64,000 nt of DNA from Streptomyces sp. TG1A-60 (lineage in GTDB: Bacteria > Actinomycetota > Actinomycetes > Streptomycetales > Streptomycetaceae). The notes under the pieces are model-generated. The model was given only the letters and a program-made list of their open reading frames with translations. It made no database searches and was not told the DNA's origin. Below are positions 36,852 to 45,688 of this stretch, piece after piece. Each line of letters starts with the position of its first letter. Positions within the stretch are counted from its first letter, which is position 1. The translations under genes were made by a program, and so were the position numbers. The stretch spans positions 7,502,001-7,566,000 of the forward strand of contig NZ_CP147520.1 in the NCBI RefSeq assembly GCF_037201975.1. The letters are read 5' to 3'.

Positions 36852-37539
36852 AGTCCTCGGACCTGGTGGGTTGGGGCAGTCCCGGCGTGCTCGTTGCCTC
36901 AGTGAGTGCGAGGCGACCGCCCTTCAGCTCGGGCACGTAGTTGTAGATCGTGTTCCTGGAGACGCCGAGGAGCTTCGCGATCGAGGTGACGGTGTTCTCC
37001 GGGCGGGCGAGAAGGTCGCGGGCGTGACGTACCTGCTCCTCGGTCATCGCCGGCGGGCGGCCGAGCCGGGCGCCACGGGCGCGGGCGGCGTCCAGGCCCT
37101 CCTTGGTGCCCTGCACGATGAGTTCGCGGATGAACTCCGCCAGCGCCGCGAACACGTGGAAGACCAGGCGCCCGCCGGGCGTGGTCGTGTCGAGCGCCTC
37201 GTGCAGCGAGGTGAAGCCGACGCCACGCTTGCGCAGGCCGGACACGATCGCGATGAGGTCCTGGATGGAACGGCCGAGCCGGTCCAGCGACGGGACGACG
37301 AGGGTGCCGCCCTCGCGCAGGTAGTCGAGGGCCTTCCACAGTTCCTCGCGGTCGGCGTTCTTGCCGGACTTCTTGTCGGCGAAGATCCGGATGCACCCTG
37401 CTGCGGTGAGTGCGTGGATCTGCCGGTCGAGCAATTGTCCCTTGGTGGACACGCGTGCGTATCCCACGAGACTGCCGGTCCGTACGGCCGGAACGGGGGC
37501 GAGGAGATCGGCGGTGTCGTCGTCCTGGGGTGCCTGCAC
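36850..37539 (-). CDS. serine resolvase of the Tn3 transposon
   Basis: A 229-aa serine recombinase. The catalytic Ser lies in GYARVSTKGQLLDRQ near residue 23, VPSLDRLGRSIQDLIAIV holds the conserved Arg residues, and GARLGRPPAMTEEQ leads to a C-terminal HTH (ITSIAKLLGVSRNTIYNYV-like). The GTG at VQAPQDDD is taken as start because a resolvase N-terminus follows within 23 residues and the res-like site abuts it. Its stop touches the left inverted repeat. It would resolve cointegrates at the adjacent site. Confidence 0.88.
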   Translation of the reverse strand: MQAPQDDDTADLLAPVPAVRTGSLVGYARVSTKGQLLDRQIHALTAAGCIRIFADKKSGKNADREELWKALDYLREGGTLVVPSLDRLGRSIQDLIAIVSGLRKRGVGFTSLHEALDTTTPGGRLVFHVFAALAEFIRELIVQGTKEGLDAARARGARLGRPPAMTEEQVRHARDLLARPENTVTSIAKLLGVSRNTIYNYVPELKGGRLALTEATSTPGLPQPTRSED

Positions 37540-37666
37540 CCGCCAGATCGTACAGAAAACGGTGCTCCTCAAGTTCTTGAGCACATCGACTTTCTGGCAC
37601 CGTTTTATGGACATGATTGTGACCTTCAGGGCTTCATAGCGTCGAATCTTCAGCGGTAATTGACGC
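37540..37666. other. res-like recombination site of the Tn3 resolvase
   Basis: The region abutting the resolvase start holds nested inverted repeats: AAAACGGTGC (37556) with GCACCGTTTT (37597), and CTCAAG-TT-CTTGAG at 37568-37581. A further block at 37611-37666 recurs, inverted and 79% identical, at 46894-46949. This is the expected layout of a multi-subsite resolution site. Confidence 0.7.
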
Positions 37667-37712
37667 GTGGTCACTCACCGAGGGCGGCTGACGCGGTTCT
37701 CGTACTCGCGAG
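37667..37712 (-). repeat. relic of a serine-recombinase 3' end
   Basis: On the minus strand the last residues read AREYENRVSRPR and the DNA GACGCGGTTCTCGTACTCGC matches the 3' end of the intact recombinase at 42135-42154. Only about 15 codons remain. Confidence 0.6.
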
Positions 37713-37726
37713 CGGGCTCCGCTCGG

Positions 37727-37978
37727 TCAGCGGGAGGTGCGGCGCCGGGCACGGTGCTGCCACAGGTCGAGCCACCAGTCGCGCCGGTCGCGCGAGTCCT
37801 GAGGAAACACTCGCTCTGCGAGGCCCACGCTGGCGGCGCCGGCCACCAGTACCAGCGCGACCAGTGTGACCGCCCACCACGGTGCACCAACGTAGGCGAG
37901 CGCGGGTATGGCACCGGCCGACAGCGCACCTCGACCAGCCATCGTGGCCCGACCGGCTCCCGCCGTGCGCCGGGTCAT
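37727..37978 (-). CDS. small membrane protein, 83 aa
   Basis: The ATG follows GGAGGGTCGCG. Residues 18-50 are hydrophobic (ALSAGAIPALAYVGAPWWAV, then TLVALVLVAGAASVGLAERV), giving two close helices or a helical hairpin, and the tail is charged (QDSRDRRDWWLDLWQHRARR). I do not recognise a family. It is cargo of the Tn3 transposon between a recombinase relic and the HTH gene. Confidence 0.6.
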   Translation of the reverse strand: MTRRTAGAGRATMAGRGALSAGAIPALAYVGAPWWAVTLVALVLVAGAASVGLAERVFPQDSRDRRDWWLDLWQHRARRRTSR

Positions 37979-38114
37979 CGCGACCCTCCACAGTTGCCGA
38001 TCGGACCACGCTGCCGGTCATGACCACTGGCCTGCTTCGTCGCGCGGGCGGGCTCTTGCTCCGCTCGTCTGCGGAATCGGCCCACTCGCACATCAACTCT
38101 CGAACTCATACGTA

Positions 38115-38133
38115 GAGGGTGTGCCACACCCTC
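38115..38133. promoter_or_regulatory. 19-bp palindromic operator of the HTH gene
   Basis: GAGGGTGTGCCACACCCTC has perfect 9-bp arms around one base and ends 15 bases before the GTG start of the downstream HTH protein, which probably binds it. Confidence 0.65.
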
Positions 38134-38148
38134 AGGTATTGTCGATCC

Positions 38149-38775
38149 GTGACACAGAAATCAGGAGGGTTCGGCGCGTCCTCGGGCGAATGGAACGTCG
38201 CCGGGTCGAGCTTCGATGATTACGGGGTTACCGGCTCGGTCTTCTTCATCTCCGACAGCCGGCCCGGCATCTGGCTGTCCCTGACGCTCGTCCTCGACGA
38301 CACCGAGACCGTCACCGGCGTGGAGATTCGCCTGCAGCACCCCGAACGGCCTGCCGATGCAGCCATCGGCACTCGCCTCCTGCGATCGGTGCCGCTCGGC
38401 GAACTTGCCCACGAGGCCATGAAGGAGCTCCGCGACCGGGCTGACCGAGCAGTCAGCCCGCAGTTTGCGGCTAACCAGGAGCAGGCACTGTTGAGGACCT
38501 TGGCATTGCGTTCGAAACCCATAGGGCACAAGCGGCCTGGTCGCCGAGGACGGCCTCCCGAGTACTACGCAAGGCTGGCCGTGGAGTACGAAAGGTGGCG
38601 GCAGACAGGTGATCGTCTCGCGGTCCTGGCCCGGCGGGAGAACATGTCGGAGTCCGCACTGCGGGCAGCGCTGAACACTGCCCGCAGCAAAGGGTTCCTG
38701 ACGCAGGCGCCACGTGGCAGAGCAGGCGGTAGCGCAACCGAGGAAGCGAAGGCCGTCCTCCGCGCCGCCGAATAA
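38149..38775 (+). CDS. HTH-containing protein of unknown function
   Basis: A 208-aa protein. The N-terminal 110 residues (SVFFISDSRPGIWLSLTLVL, DDTETVTGVEIRLQHPERP) form a beta-rich domain I do not recognise. A basic linker (KRPGRRGRPPEYY) leads to a C-terminal helix-turn-helix, DRLAVLARRENMSESALRAA. The GTG start is preferred because the frame upstream runs through the palindromic operator; there is no ribosome binding site, so the mRNA may be leaderless. It is a likely DNA-binding regulator carried by the transposon. Confidence 0.7.
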   Translation: MTQKSGGFGASSGEWNVAGSSFDDYGVTGSVFFISDSRPGIWLSLTLVLDDTETVTGVEIRLQHPERPADAAIGTRLLRSVPLGELAHEAMKELRDRADRAVSPQFAANQEQALLRTLALRSKPIGHKRPGRRGRPPEYYARLAVEYERWRQTGDRLAVLARRENMSESALRAALNTARSKGFLTQAPRGRAGGSATEEAKAVLRAAE

Positions 38776-38893
38776 CCGGTCTCTACTGGTGGGCTCGCGT
38801 ATTCAACCATCGCCAGTTCTCGGAGGAGACGGTGGTGAAGATGACCGTGTGTGATTGCAAGGTGGTCGCCGAGGGCGTATCGGCTCCAGGTTG

Positions 38894-39742
38894 CTAGTGA
38901 TCGTCGGTGCACCCGTACTGCCCCCAACTCAGTGAGCCGCGTGCCCGGTCGACCTTGATACGGCCGTGGCTGAGGACGTACGGGGCCGTGACGAGACTGG
39001 GATCCGTCTGGACAACAGCGAGGGCGAGAGCAGCGACGCTGGTGTCAAGTGCCGGTTCGGCGCCCAGGAGGATCTGGTCGAGGTAGGCAGCGTAGTGTCG
39101 TGCAGCGCCCGGGCGGTGGTCCAGGGCGGATCTGGCATCACGGAGCTGCTGCTCGGTCAACTCGCCGCTCCGGCGCCCGCGCTGACACTTGCCGCACAGG
39201 CGGACCAGCCGCCAGGGATTGGGCGCCGCCGGCTCCCACCTGGTTTTGCGGAACCCCGGCGGCCACGGCACCGTGTCGGGATCCTCCAAGAGGATGATGT
39301 CGAGGAGCCGTCGGGTCTCCCCGCATACGCAGCACTCAGGGCTGAGTGCGTGAATCAGGCCCCGGGTGGCATCGGACAGGGGCGGCCACGACTCGGCCTG
39401 GTCGGCGCGAGCGAGAGCCTCCTCTTCTTCGTATCGCGCCTCCTGCCAGAGCCGGTCAACCCGCCGATCGATTTTGTCTCCTTCCTCCTCGGGGTTGGCG
39501 TTGGGCCTGTATCTCATCAGTTCCGCCAGATAATTGACGATCGCCATCACAACTTCGTGGCGGGGCAGCTCCGGCTTGCTGAAGGCGTTATGGACGGTCC
39601 CGGTAGCCCGCGAGATGCCGTCGGCGATTCTCCGGACAGTGGGCTCCCCAGCTCGCCGGTGGAGCCTATGCAGCTCCTGATTGAGGTCTCGGCGCGCCCC
39701 GGGAGGCAGCTCGGCCGGCTTGATCACCCCAGATCGGCCCAT
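38894..39742 (-). CDS. HTH and zinc-motif protein of unknown function
   Basis: A 282-aa protein starting at MGRSGVIKPAEL after a GGAGG ribosome binding site. The N-terminal half looks like a Cro/C1-type HTH (PTVRRIADGISRATGTVHNA). The centre is acidic and coiled (RYEEEEALARADQAES). A zinc-binding pattern follows: CCVCGETRR near residue 138 and LCGKCQRGRR near residue 185. It might be a regulator or nuclease-like cargo protein; no catalytic motif is evident. It is probably co-transcribed with the adjacent recombinase relic side rather than the HTH gene, which runs the other way. Confidence 0.65.
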   Translation of the reverse strand: MGRSGVIKPAELPPGARRDLNQELHRLHRRAGEPTVRRIADGISRATGTVHNAFSKPELPRHEVVMAIVNYLAELMRYRPNANPEEEGDKIDRRVDRLWQEARYEEEEALARADQAESWPPLSDATRGLIHALSPECCVCGETRRLLDIILLEDPDTVPWPPGFRKTRWEPAAPNPWRLVRLCGKCQRGRRSGELTEQQLRDARSALDHRPGAARHYAAYLDQILLGAEPALDTSVAALALAVVQTDPSLVTAPYVLSHGRIKVDRARGSLSWGQYGCTDDH

Positions 39743-39787
39743 GTCACGTTCCTCCTTCACTCTCGTGCACTGTGCGGGTGTTGAGTA

Positions 39788-39916
39788 TCAGCTGTCGGCG
39801 GTCTCACGCTCCGCCGCGCAGCGAATGCGGCGTCGACGCCACTGGAACACCCGGCGGGCGCCCCAGATGATCAGCGCGACAAGGAGGCCAGACACGACGT
39901 TCTCTACGATGGTCAT
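39788..39916 (-). CDS. 42-aa single-pass membrane peptide
   Basis: The ATG follows GGAGGCTTATCCC. The sequence opens MTIVENVVSGLLVALIIWGA, one transmembrane helix, followed by an Arg-rich tail (RRVFQWRRRRIR). It lies 45 bases upstream of the HTH/zinc gene in the same direction. Size and charge would fit a small toxin-like or membrane-tethering peptide, but I have no family match. Confidence 0.55.
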   Translation of the reverse strand: MTIVENVVSGLLVALIIWGARRVFQWRRRRIRCAAERETADS

Positions 39917-40155
39917 GGGATAAGCCTCCCAACGCCCCTGGGTCGGATGGACAGATATGAACAGCGGATTCATATCTACGGGCCGTCCCGGTCTGGCCAC
40001 TGTGCCGGAGGCCACTCGACTCCGGCTGCGACCAACTGACCATCGTCGGCGGTACTGTTGGGCTCTCGTATCAGCCGTCGCCAGTGCTGGCCCCGGAGCC
40101 CTGGCCCGGACACCAGGGACCAAGTAACCCGCCAGTAGGCTTCCGGGGGATCTGG

Positions 40156-40560
40156 TCACTCGCCGAGGGTGTTGACGCGGTTCGCGTACTCGCGGCGGGC
40201 CTTGCGCTGTGCTGGGATCGCCGTGGCGTTGGCGAGCAGCTGGCAGCGGTCAAGGAGTTGGCGGTGGACCTCTGGCGTGGTGCTGACCCGCAGGGTGTAG
40301 CCCTGGCCGCGTCGCACAGTCACGCCCTGGTCGAGCGCGCCGCGCTCGACGGGCTCCAGTTCGGCCGCGGAGGAAGTCCGCGACCTTGCCCGGCATGTCG
40401 AGGACGACCGGTAGTTCCGGAGCCGGGGCGTCTTGGTCGGCGGCCGTGTATTCGGGCAGGAGATCGGCGACGGCGGTACGGATGGCACCGCGGCTGACGT
40501 CGTGGTCGCGGGCGAGGCTGGCGATGGACTGGCCGCCCAGGTAGGTGTTCCAGTAGTACT
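40156..40560 (-). pseudogene. C-terminal relic of a second serine recombinase
   Basis: Across two frames the sequence parallels the intact recombinase at 42120-43037. It includes the HTH part around ASLARDHDVSRGAIRT, the LDMPGKVADFL segment, then GVTVRRGQGYTLRVS and the end IPAQRKARREYANRVNTLGE. The catalytic domain is absent. It looks like a degraded paralogue left by an earlier insertion or duplication. Confidence 0.75.
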
Positions 40561-40795
40561 CGCCGAAAAACCAACGGAGTAGCCCCTGACCTGCGGGGAC
40601 TCCCGCTCCCCTTCAGATGCCGCTGCCAACGGCGTTGACGCGGTTTGGGCGGTCTCCTGGCGGGCGTGGCCCGACTGCTCGCGGTTGTTCGTTGGACGCG
40701 GGGCGGATTAGCAAGCCCCGCGTACGCTGCGATCTCATCGCCGGTCGGCTGTTTATGGAGGCCAACCGGAATACGTCAGAAACTTGTCGTAGGCT

Positions 40796-41989
40796 CTATC
40801 TCTTCGATGCATCCGTCGAGCGGAGACCGAGGTCCCACTCGGCATGTGCGCGGCTTGCCATGTTCAAGAGAGCCGCTCGAAGAGCTTCACGGTTCAGCCC
40901 TCGTCCTTTCATTGCGTGACAGTTGGGGCACAGCGCGACCATCTGTACCGGGTGGTCACGGCCACCAGCAGTGATCTCCACGATGTGGTCGACCTCTAGG
41001 ATGGGTTGCCCGTCGTCAGTCACATCAGTCGGCTGGCCTCCGCAGGTCGGGTTTTCACACCGTCCCTGGCACCGCAAAAGGACAGCCTTCCTGGCGTCCG
41101 CCAGACGAACCGGGCGGCGGTTTTCCTGTTCAGTGCGGCGGCCATACGTTGCCGCCTCACGCCGCTCGACGGACTTGACGAGCTCCCGGTACTGCGCAAT
41201 GGCCCGACTTTTCGCGATGGCGCGGGCATCTGAGGCGACCGCTGCGCTTGCCGGAACCGTGTGGACAAGGGGGTCCTGCGTCAGATAGCTGTCTTCGCAC
41301 TTGAGGTGTCTGGACCGGCCTTCGGCCAGCCCTGGGCGGTCACATACAGAGCACCGGCGCTTCCCTGACAGGCCTGTGGCACTTACTGGCATCGCTCCTG
41401 ATCGCGCGTGCCCATCAGACTGAACTGCTCTGGACTCACGGGATTGATACGTTCCTGCCTCGTCCGCGCCAGTCTGGAGACCCATGAGTAGTTGTCCGAA
41501 GTGACTTCGCCATATGTCCGCCGTCTCTACGACCCACGGCAGGTCTCGCCCGTTGGGTTTCCACCTTTTCCATTCAGTGACTCCGTACACCCCTGTTTCG
41601 ATATGCACTGAAGCAAATCGCCCGCCTTCCCGCCTCGGATGCTGATGGGTCAGCGTCCCATACCTCGCGTGGCGTCTCGTGCCAAACTTGCGCAGCTCTC
41701 TGCTGACTGAGTCGAAGAGGGCATCGTCATGACTAGGAGATTCACCGCTTATCCACAACACCACACCGATGCGCGCGAAATGACCGTCCTTATTGCAATC
41801 ATGGTTGGGATCCCACCGGCCGAGGTGGATGAATAGTTTTCCGTACATGAATTCTTCTACTGCAACTGCTGTTGCAGGGCCCGTGATAGTTGCCCCCTGC
41901 ACACCCAATCGGTTGGTCGCGTTCTTCAAGAAGCGGAGGCGCGCCTTGGCAATTTCACCTTGCAGTTCACCCGGAGAAGGATCTGTCAC
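40796..41989 (-). CDS. HNH endonuclease with a long unknown N-terminal region
   Basis: A 397-aa protein starting at a GTG preceded by AAGGGAGACGAT. The C-terminal 100 residues are an HNH nuclease: zinc-type cysteines in CQGRCENPTCGG, the catalytic ILEVDHIVEITAGGRDH and the closing ALCPNCHAMKGRG. A separate cysteine cluster (CSVCDRPG, then a later Cys) is near residue 213. The first 200 residues include VEEFMYGKLFIHLGRWDPNH and an Arg/His-rich centre; I do not recognise them. It may be a defence-type nuclease or a homing-type passenger; position alone cannot decide. Confidence 0.78.
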   Translation of the reverse strand: MTDPSPGELQGEIAKARLRFLKNATNRLGVQGATITGPATAVAVEEFMYGKLFIHLGRWDPNHDCNKDGHFARIGVVLWISGESPSHDDALFDSVSRELRKFGTRRHARYGTLTHQHPRREGGRFASVHIETGVYGVTEWKRWKPNGRDLPWVVETADIWRSHFGQLLMGLQTGADEAGTYQSRESRAVQSDGHARSGAMPVSATGLSGKRRCSVCDRPGLAEGRSRHLKCEDSYLTQDPLVHTVPASAAVASDARAIAKSRAIAQYRELVKSVERREAATYGRRTEQENRRPVRLADARKAVLLRCQGRCENPTCGGQPTDVTDDGQPILEVDHIVEITAGGRDHPVQMVALCPNCHAMKGRGLNREALRAALLNMASRAHAEWDLGLRSTDASKR

Positions 41990-42119
41990 ATCGTCTCCCT
42001 TGCCTTGGCCTTGAGAAAGTCACCCAACGCGGACTAGTAGGCCCCCAGTGTCCTAGCTCAGACACCAGCCGCAAAGTAGCCACGAGTGAAGCTCAGGCCG
42101 CAGGTTGGCCGGGTGTCAC

Positions 42120-43037
42120 TCACCCGAGGTTGTTGACGCGGTTCTCGTACTCGCGGCGGGCCTTGCGTTGCGCCGGGATCGCCGGGACGCCTTGGGTGCC
42201 GTCGAGGGGCTGGGAGCGGGTGAGGAGCTGGCGGTGCACGGCGGGGACGGCTGTGACACGCAGGGTGTAGCCCTGGCCTCGCCGTACGGTCACGCCGTGG
42301 TCGAGCGCGGCCCGCTCGGCGGGGTCCAGGTCGGCCGCGCGGAGGAAGTCGGCGACCTTGCCCGGCATGTCGAGGGTGACCGCCAGTTCCGGGGCCGGGG
42401 CGTCCTCGTGCCCGGCGGCGGTGTGCTCGGGCATGAGGTCGGCGACGACCGTGCGGATGGCGCCCCGGCTGACGCCGTGCTCGCGGGCCAGGGCGGCGAT
42501 GGACCGGCCCTCCAGGTACGCCGTGCGCACGGCGTCGGTTTTCCCGGCCGAGATGGCTGGGCGGCGGCCACCCTTGTTGCCCTTCGCCTCGGCGGCCCGC
42601 AGTCCGTCGTAGGTCAGCTCGCGCTGGAGGTCGCGCTGGAGCTCGCCGGCGGCGGCGAGGGTCTGCACCATGAACTTCACCGTGGACAGTAGCTCTCCGG
42701 TGCGCAGGTGACGGGCGGTGAGGTCCATCGCGGAGAACGCGCCGTCGTGGATGCGCAGGGCGAGACGATCGCGGTGAAGGACGTCGAGCACGTCGAGGAT
42801 GTGCTGTGTGCCGCGTACGAGGCGGAACATCTCGGAGATGTGCACGGTGTCGCCCGGCCGCGCGTACGTCAGCAGCTCGCTGAACTTCGGGCGCTGGAGG
42901 GGGTGGAGGCGGCTGGAGGTGCCCGGGTCCTCCTGGAAGACGACGGGGTCCTCGATCCCGGCCTCGTCCAGGACGAGGTTCTGCCGGGCGGTGGACTGCT
43001 GGTCGGTCGAGACCCGCTTGTAGATCAGGTTCGCCAC
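42120..43037 (-). CDS. serine recombinase, 305 aa
   Basis: The catalytic domain begins LIYKRVSTDQQSTARQNLVL with the Ser nucleophile at about residue 10. PGDTVHISEMFRLVRGTQHI takes the place of the usual KLDRLGRS helix. GNKGGRRPAISAGKTDAVRT leads to an HTH (IAALAREHGVSRGAIRTVV). The last 100 residues form an extra domain (LDMPGKVADFLRAADLDPAE, VRRGQGYTLRV). The GTG follows AAGGAG. Three degraded copies of its 3' end lie nearby, so this gene or its relatives have moved repeatedly here. Confidence 0.85.
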   Translation of the reverse strand: MANLIYKRVSTDQQSTARQNLVLDEAGIEDPVVFQEDPGTSSRLHPLQRPKFSELLTYARPGDTVHISEMFRLVRGTQHILDVLDVLHRDRLALRIHDGAFSAMDLTARHLRTGELLSTVKFMVQTLAAAGELQRDLQRELTYDGLRAAEAKGNKGGRRPAISAGKTDAVRTAYLEGRSIAALAREHGVSRGAIRTVVADLMPEHTAAGHEDAPAPELAVTLDMPGKVADFLRAADLDPAERAALDHGVTVRRGQGYTLRVTAVPAVHRQLLTRSQPLDGTQGVPAIPAQRKARREYENRVNNLG

Positions 43038-43074
43038 CGAGGGGCTCCTTCCGTACGGAGGATCGGACCCTACC

Positions 43075-43198
43075 TGTCGTCAAACCCTGTCATCAATCAC
43101 CATCGGATCTGATTGGATTCGGGCCGCCGTGAACCCCCGGATTGCACGGGGTCATTGGACGCGTCCGCCGCCTGTCGTCAAACGAACGTTTAACGACA
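43075..43198. repeat. TGTCGTCAAAC repeats, probable left end of a TniAB transposon
   Basis: TGTCGTCAAAC occurs at 43075-43085 and 43173-43183, a variant TGTCATCAA at 43088-43096, and an inverted copy GTTTAACGACA at 43188-43198. The last two full copies form a 26-bp near-palindrome. Tn402/Tn5053-type elements end in TGTCGTTTTC-like repeats next to tniA, so this is the expected position for the end bound by the transposase below. Confidence 0.7.
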
Positions 43199-43321
43199 GC
43201 ATCCAGCCGAGCGAGCCAGCCGGGGACCGGCGAAACATAGTGCGGGGGCGCGAAAGTTCGCGGGCGCCGGGTTCGTGCGCCAGTGCGCCGGTGAGGGACA
43301 GACCCGGCGGGCGGCACGCTG

Positions 43322-44806
43322 GTGGACATGGCGACATCGCCCGTCAGCCTTGCGGCGCTGGGGAATCTGACCGGTTCCCAGCGCGAAGTAGCGATGCGCC
43401 GGTTCGCGGTGTTACGGCCTCATCTTGAGGACGGGGTTCCGCTGGCGCGGGCCGCCGCCGAGGCGGGCGTCGCCTGCCGGACGGCGCAGCGGTGGGCTGC
43501 CGCCTACCGGGATCGGGGTCTTGCCGGTCTCGTCCGCGCCCGGCGCTCGGACGCCGGTCACCGCCGTGTCCCCGAGGAACTTCGTCACCTGGTCGAAGGG
43601 CTGGCCCTGCGCCGACCGGCACCGCACCTGACGTGGGTGCACCGCAGGGTCACCGAGGTTGCCAAGGACCAAGGCTGGCCGGTGCCCTCGTACAGCACGG
43701 TGTACTCCATCGTCCGCGCGCTCGACCCCGCCTTGGTGGTGCTCGCGCACGAGGGGGCCAAGCGGTACCGGGAGGTGTATGACTTGATCCACCGCCGAGA
43801 GGCCGAGGGCCCCAACGCCGTCTGGCAGGCCGACCACACCCAGCTCGACCTGTGGGTGATCGCCCCCAGCGGCAGACCCGTCCGCCCCTGGCTGACGGTC
43901 ATCGAGGACGACTACTCCCGCGCGATCGCCGGGTACGCGGTCAACCTCGGTGCCCCGTCCGCGCTGAACACCGCGCTCGCGCTGCGCCAGGCGATCTGGC
44001 GCAAGCCGGACCCGGCCTGGCACATCTGCGGCATCCCCGGGGTCTTCTACACCGACCACGGCAGTGACTTCACCTCCGCGCACATGGAGCAGGCAGCCGC
44101 CGAGCTGAAGATCCGCCTCGTCTTCTCCCTGCCCGGCCAGCCCCGTGGCCGCGGCAAGATCGAGCGCCTCATGGACACGGTCAACACCCTGTGCCTGTCC
44201 GACCTGCCGGGATACGCACCCCGGGACACCAAGGACCGAGCCGGGCAGGCCCGGCTCAGCCTCGCCGAACTCGACCATGCCCTGGGCGCTTTCTTCGTCG
44301 GCACCTACAACCAGCGCGAGCACGGCGAGACCGGACACCCGCCGCAGGCCCGCTGGGAGGCCGGTGCCTTCCTGCCACACATGCCCGACGCCCTCGAACA
44401 GCTCGACCTGCTCCTGCTCACCGTGGCCAAGCCCCGCAAGATCCACCCCGACGGCATCCACTTCCAGTCCCTGCGCTACCTCGACCCCGTCCTGGCCGCC
44501 TACGTGGGCGAGGACGTGACCATCCGCTACGACCCCCGCGACCTCGCGGAGATCCGCGTCTTCCACCAGGACCGCTACCTCACCCGCGCCATCTGCCCCC
44601 AACTGGCCGGCACCACCGTCTCCCTCAAGGACATCACCACGGCCCGCAACGCCCGCCGCCGCGAACTGACCGGCACCCTCAAACAGCGCACCAGCGTCGT
44701 CGACCGCCTCCTGGCCGTCCACACCACCCCCGAACCACTCACCAGGCAACCGCCGCCCGAGCCCGAGGAATCCCGGCCCAGACTGCGCCGCTACCGGGAG
44801 GAGTAG
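43322..44806 (+). CDS. TniA/Mu-type DDE transposase
   Basis: A 494-aa transposase. An N-terminal HTH (VPLARAAAEAGVACRTAQRW) is followed by a retroviral-integrase core with Asp in AVWQADHTQLDLWVI, Asp in VFYTDHGSDFTSAHME and Glu in GRGKIERLMDTVNTL, then a Mu C-terminal beta-barrel (VTIRYDPRDLAEIRVFH). All three catalytic residues are present. A GTG or the ATG two codons later may be the start. With the AAA ATPase and resolvase-like gene that follow, it forms a TniA-TniB-TniR type operon. Confidence 0.88.
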   Translation: MDMATSPVSLAALGNLTGSQREVAMRRFAVLRPHLEDGVPLARAAAEAGVACRTAQRWAAAYRDRGLAGLVRARRSDAGHRRVPEELRHLVEGLALRRPAPHLTWVHRRVTEVAKDQGWPVPSYSTVYSIVRALDPALVVLAHEGAKRYREVYDLIHRREAEGPNAVWQADHTQLDLWVIAPSGRPVRPWLTVIEDDYSRAIAGYAVNLGAPSALNTALALRQAIWRKPDPAWHICGIPGVFYTDHGSDFTSAHMEQAAAELKIRLVFSLPGQPRGRGKIERLMDTVNTLCLSDLPGYAPRDTKDRAGQARLSLAELDHALGAFFVGTYNQREHGETGHPPQARWEAGAFLPHMPDALEQLDLLLLTVAKPRKIHPDGIHFQSLRYLDPVLAAYVGEDVTIRYDPRDLAEIRVFHQDRYLTRAICPQLAGTTVSLKDITTARNARRRELTGTLKQRTSVVDRLLAVHTTPEPLTRQPPPEPEESRPRLRRYREE

Positions 44807-44809
44807 GCC

Positions 44810-45688
44810 ATGGACACCCCCGACGCAGGGCGCCACCAGGCCAACGATGAAGAGGTCCCCGAGCCGGACGTCCCCGTCCCAGCCCCGTTCGTCATCACCA
44901 AGGAACACCGGCGCTTCACCGAATTCGCCGACGCCGTACGCCGGGACCGGTACATCGGCCTGTGCTACGGACCTCCCGGCGTCGGCAAGACCCTCTCCGC
45001 CCGCCACTACGCGGGCTGGGACGAAGTCGCCCCGTACCTGGACGAGTTCACCCTGATCGACGGGCGCCCCGTCCCCAAGAGCGCGCTGATGGCGCGGACC
45101 GTCGTCTACACACCGGAGGTCTACAACACCCCGCGCAGCGTGCAGAAGGCCATCACCTTCTACCAGGACCGCCTCAACTACGCCGTCCAGCTCGTCCACG
45201 ACGGCGGCCTCGGCGGACCGGACACGGCGGCGCGCTTCACGACGCGGTCCGCCCGTAACACCGAACTCCTCGTCGTCGACGAGGCCGACCGCCTCAAGAC
45301 CCCGAGCCTGGAACAGCTCCGGGACCACTACGACCGCACCGGCGTCGGTGTGGTCCTCATCGGCATGCCCGGGATCGAGAAGAGCCTCGCGCGCTACCCC
45401 CAGCTCTACAGCCGCGTCGGCTTCGTCCACCATTACCGGCCGCTCTCCCCGAACGAACAACACCTCGTCATCGCCCGGCACTGGCCCCACCTCGCCCTGG
45501 ACGACCTCGGAGACTTCACCACCGCCGAAGCCGTCGCCGTGATCACCCGGATCACCAGCGGGAACTTCCGGCTCACCAGCCGCCTCGTAGCCCAGATCGA
45601 GCGCGTGATGGACATCAACCAGCTGTCGACCGTCACCGCCGAAGTCGTGGAGACCGCCCGCGAATCGCTCGTCGTCGGAGTCCTGTGA
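44810..45688 (+). CDS. TniB-type AAA+ transposition ATPase
   Basis: A 292-aa ATPase. Walker A is GLCYGPPGVGKTLSARHY near residue 55 and Walker B LLVVDEADRLKTPSLEQL near residue 155; VLIGMPGIEKSLARYPQLYS is the sensor region typical of TniB/TnsC-like proteins. It would select targets and activate the TniA-type transposase. It follows that gene by three bases after GGAGGAG and ends by sharing a base with the next start (TGATG). No tniQ-like gene is present. Confidence 0.87.
   Translation: MDTPDAGRHQANDEEVPEPDVPVPAPFVITKEHRRFTEFADAVRRDRYIGLCYGPPGVGKTLSARHYAGWDEVAPYLDEFTLIDGRPVPKSALMARTVVYTPEVYNTPRSVQKAITFYQDRLNYAVQLVHDGGLGGPDTAARFTTRSARNTELLVVDEADRLKTPSLEQLRDHYDRTGVGVVLIGMPGIEKSLARYPQLYSRVGFVHHYRPLSPNEQHLVIARHWPHLALDDLGDFTTAEAVAVITRITSGNFRLTSRLVAQIERVMDINQLSTVTAEVVETARESLVVGVL

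Noticed and set aside
36871..37659. A 262-codon plus-strand ORF opposite the resolvase
   Set aside because: The minus strand encodes a complete serine resolvase with catalytic motif and HTH; the plus frame is its shadow.
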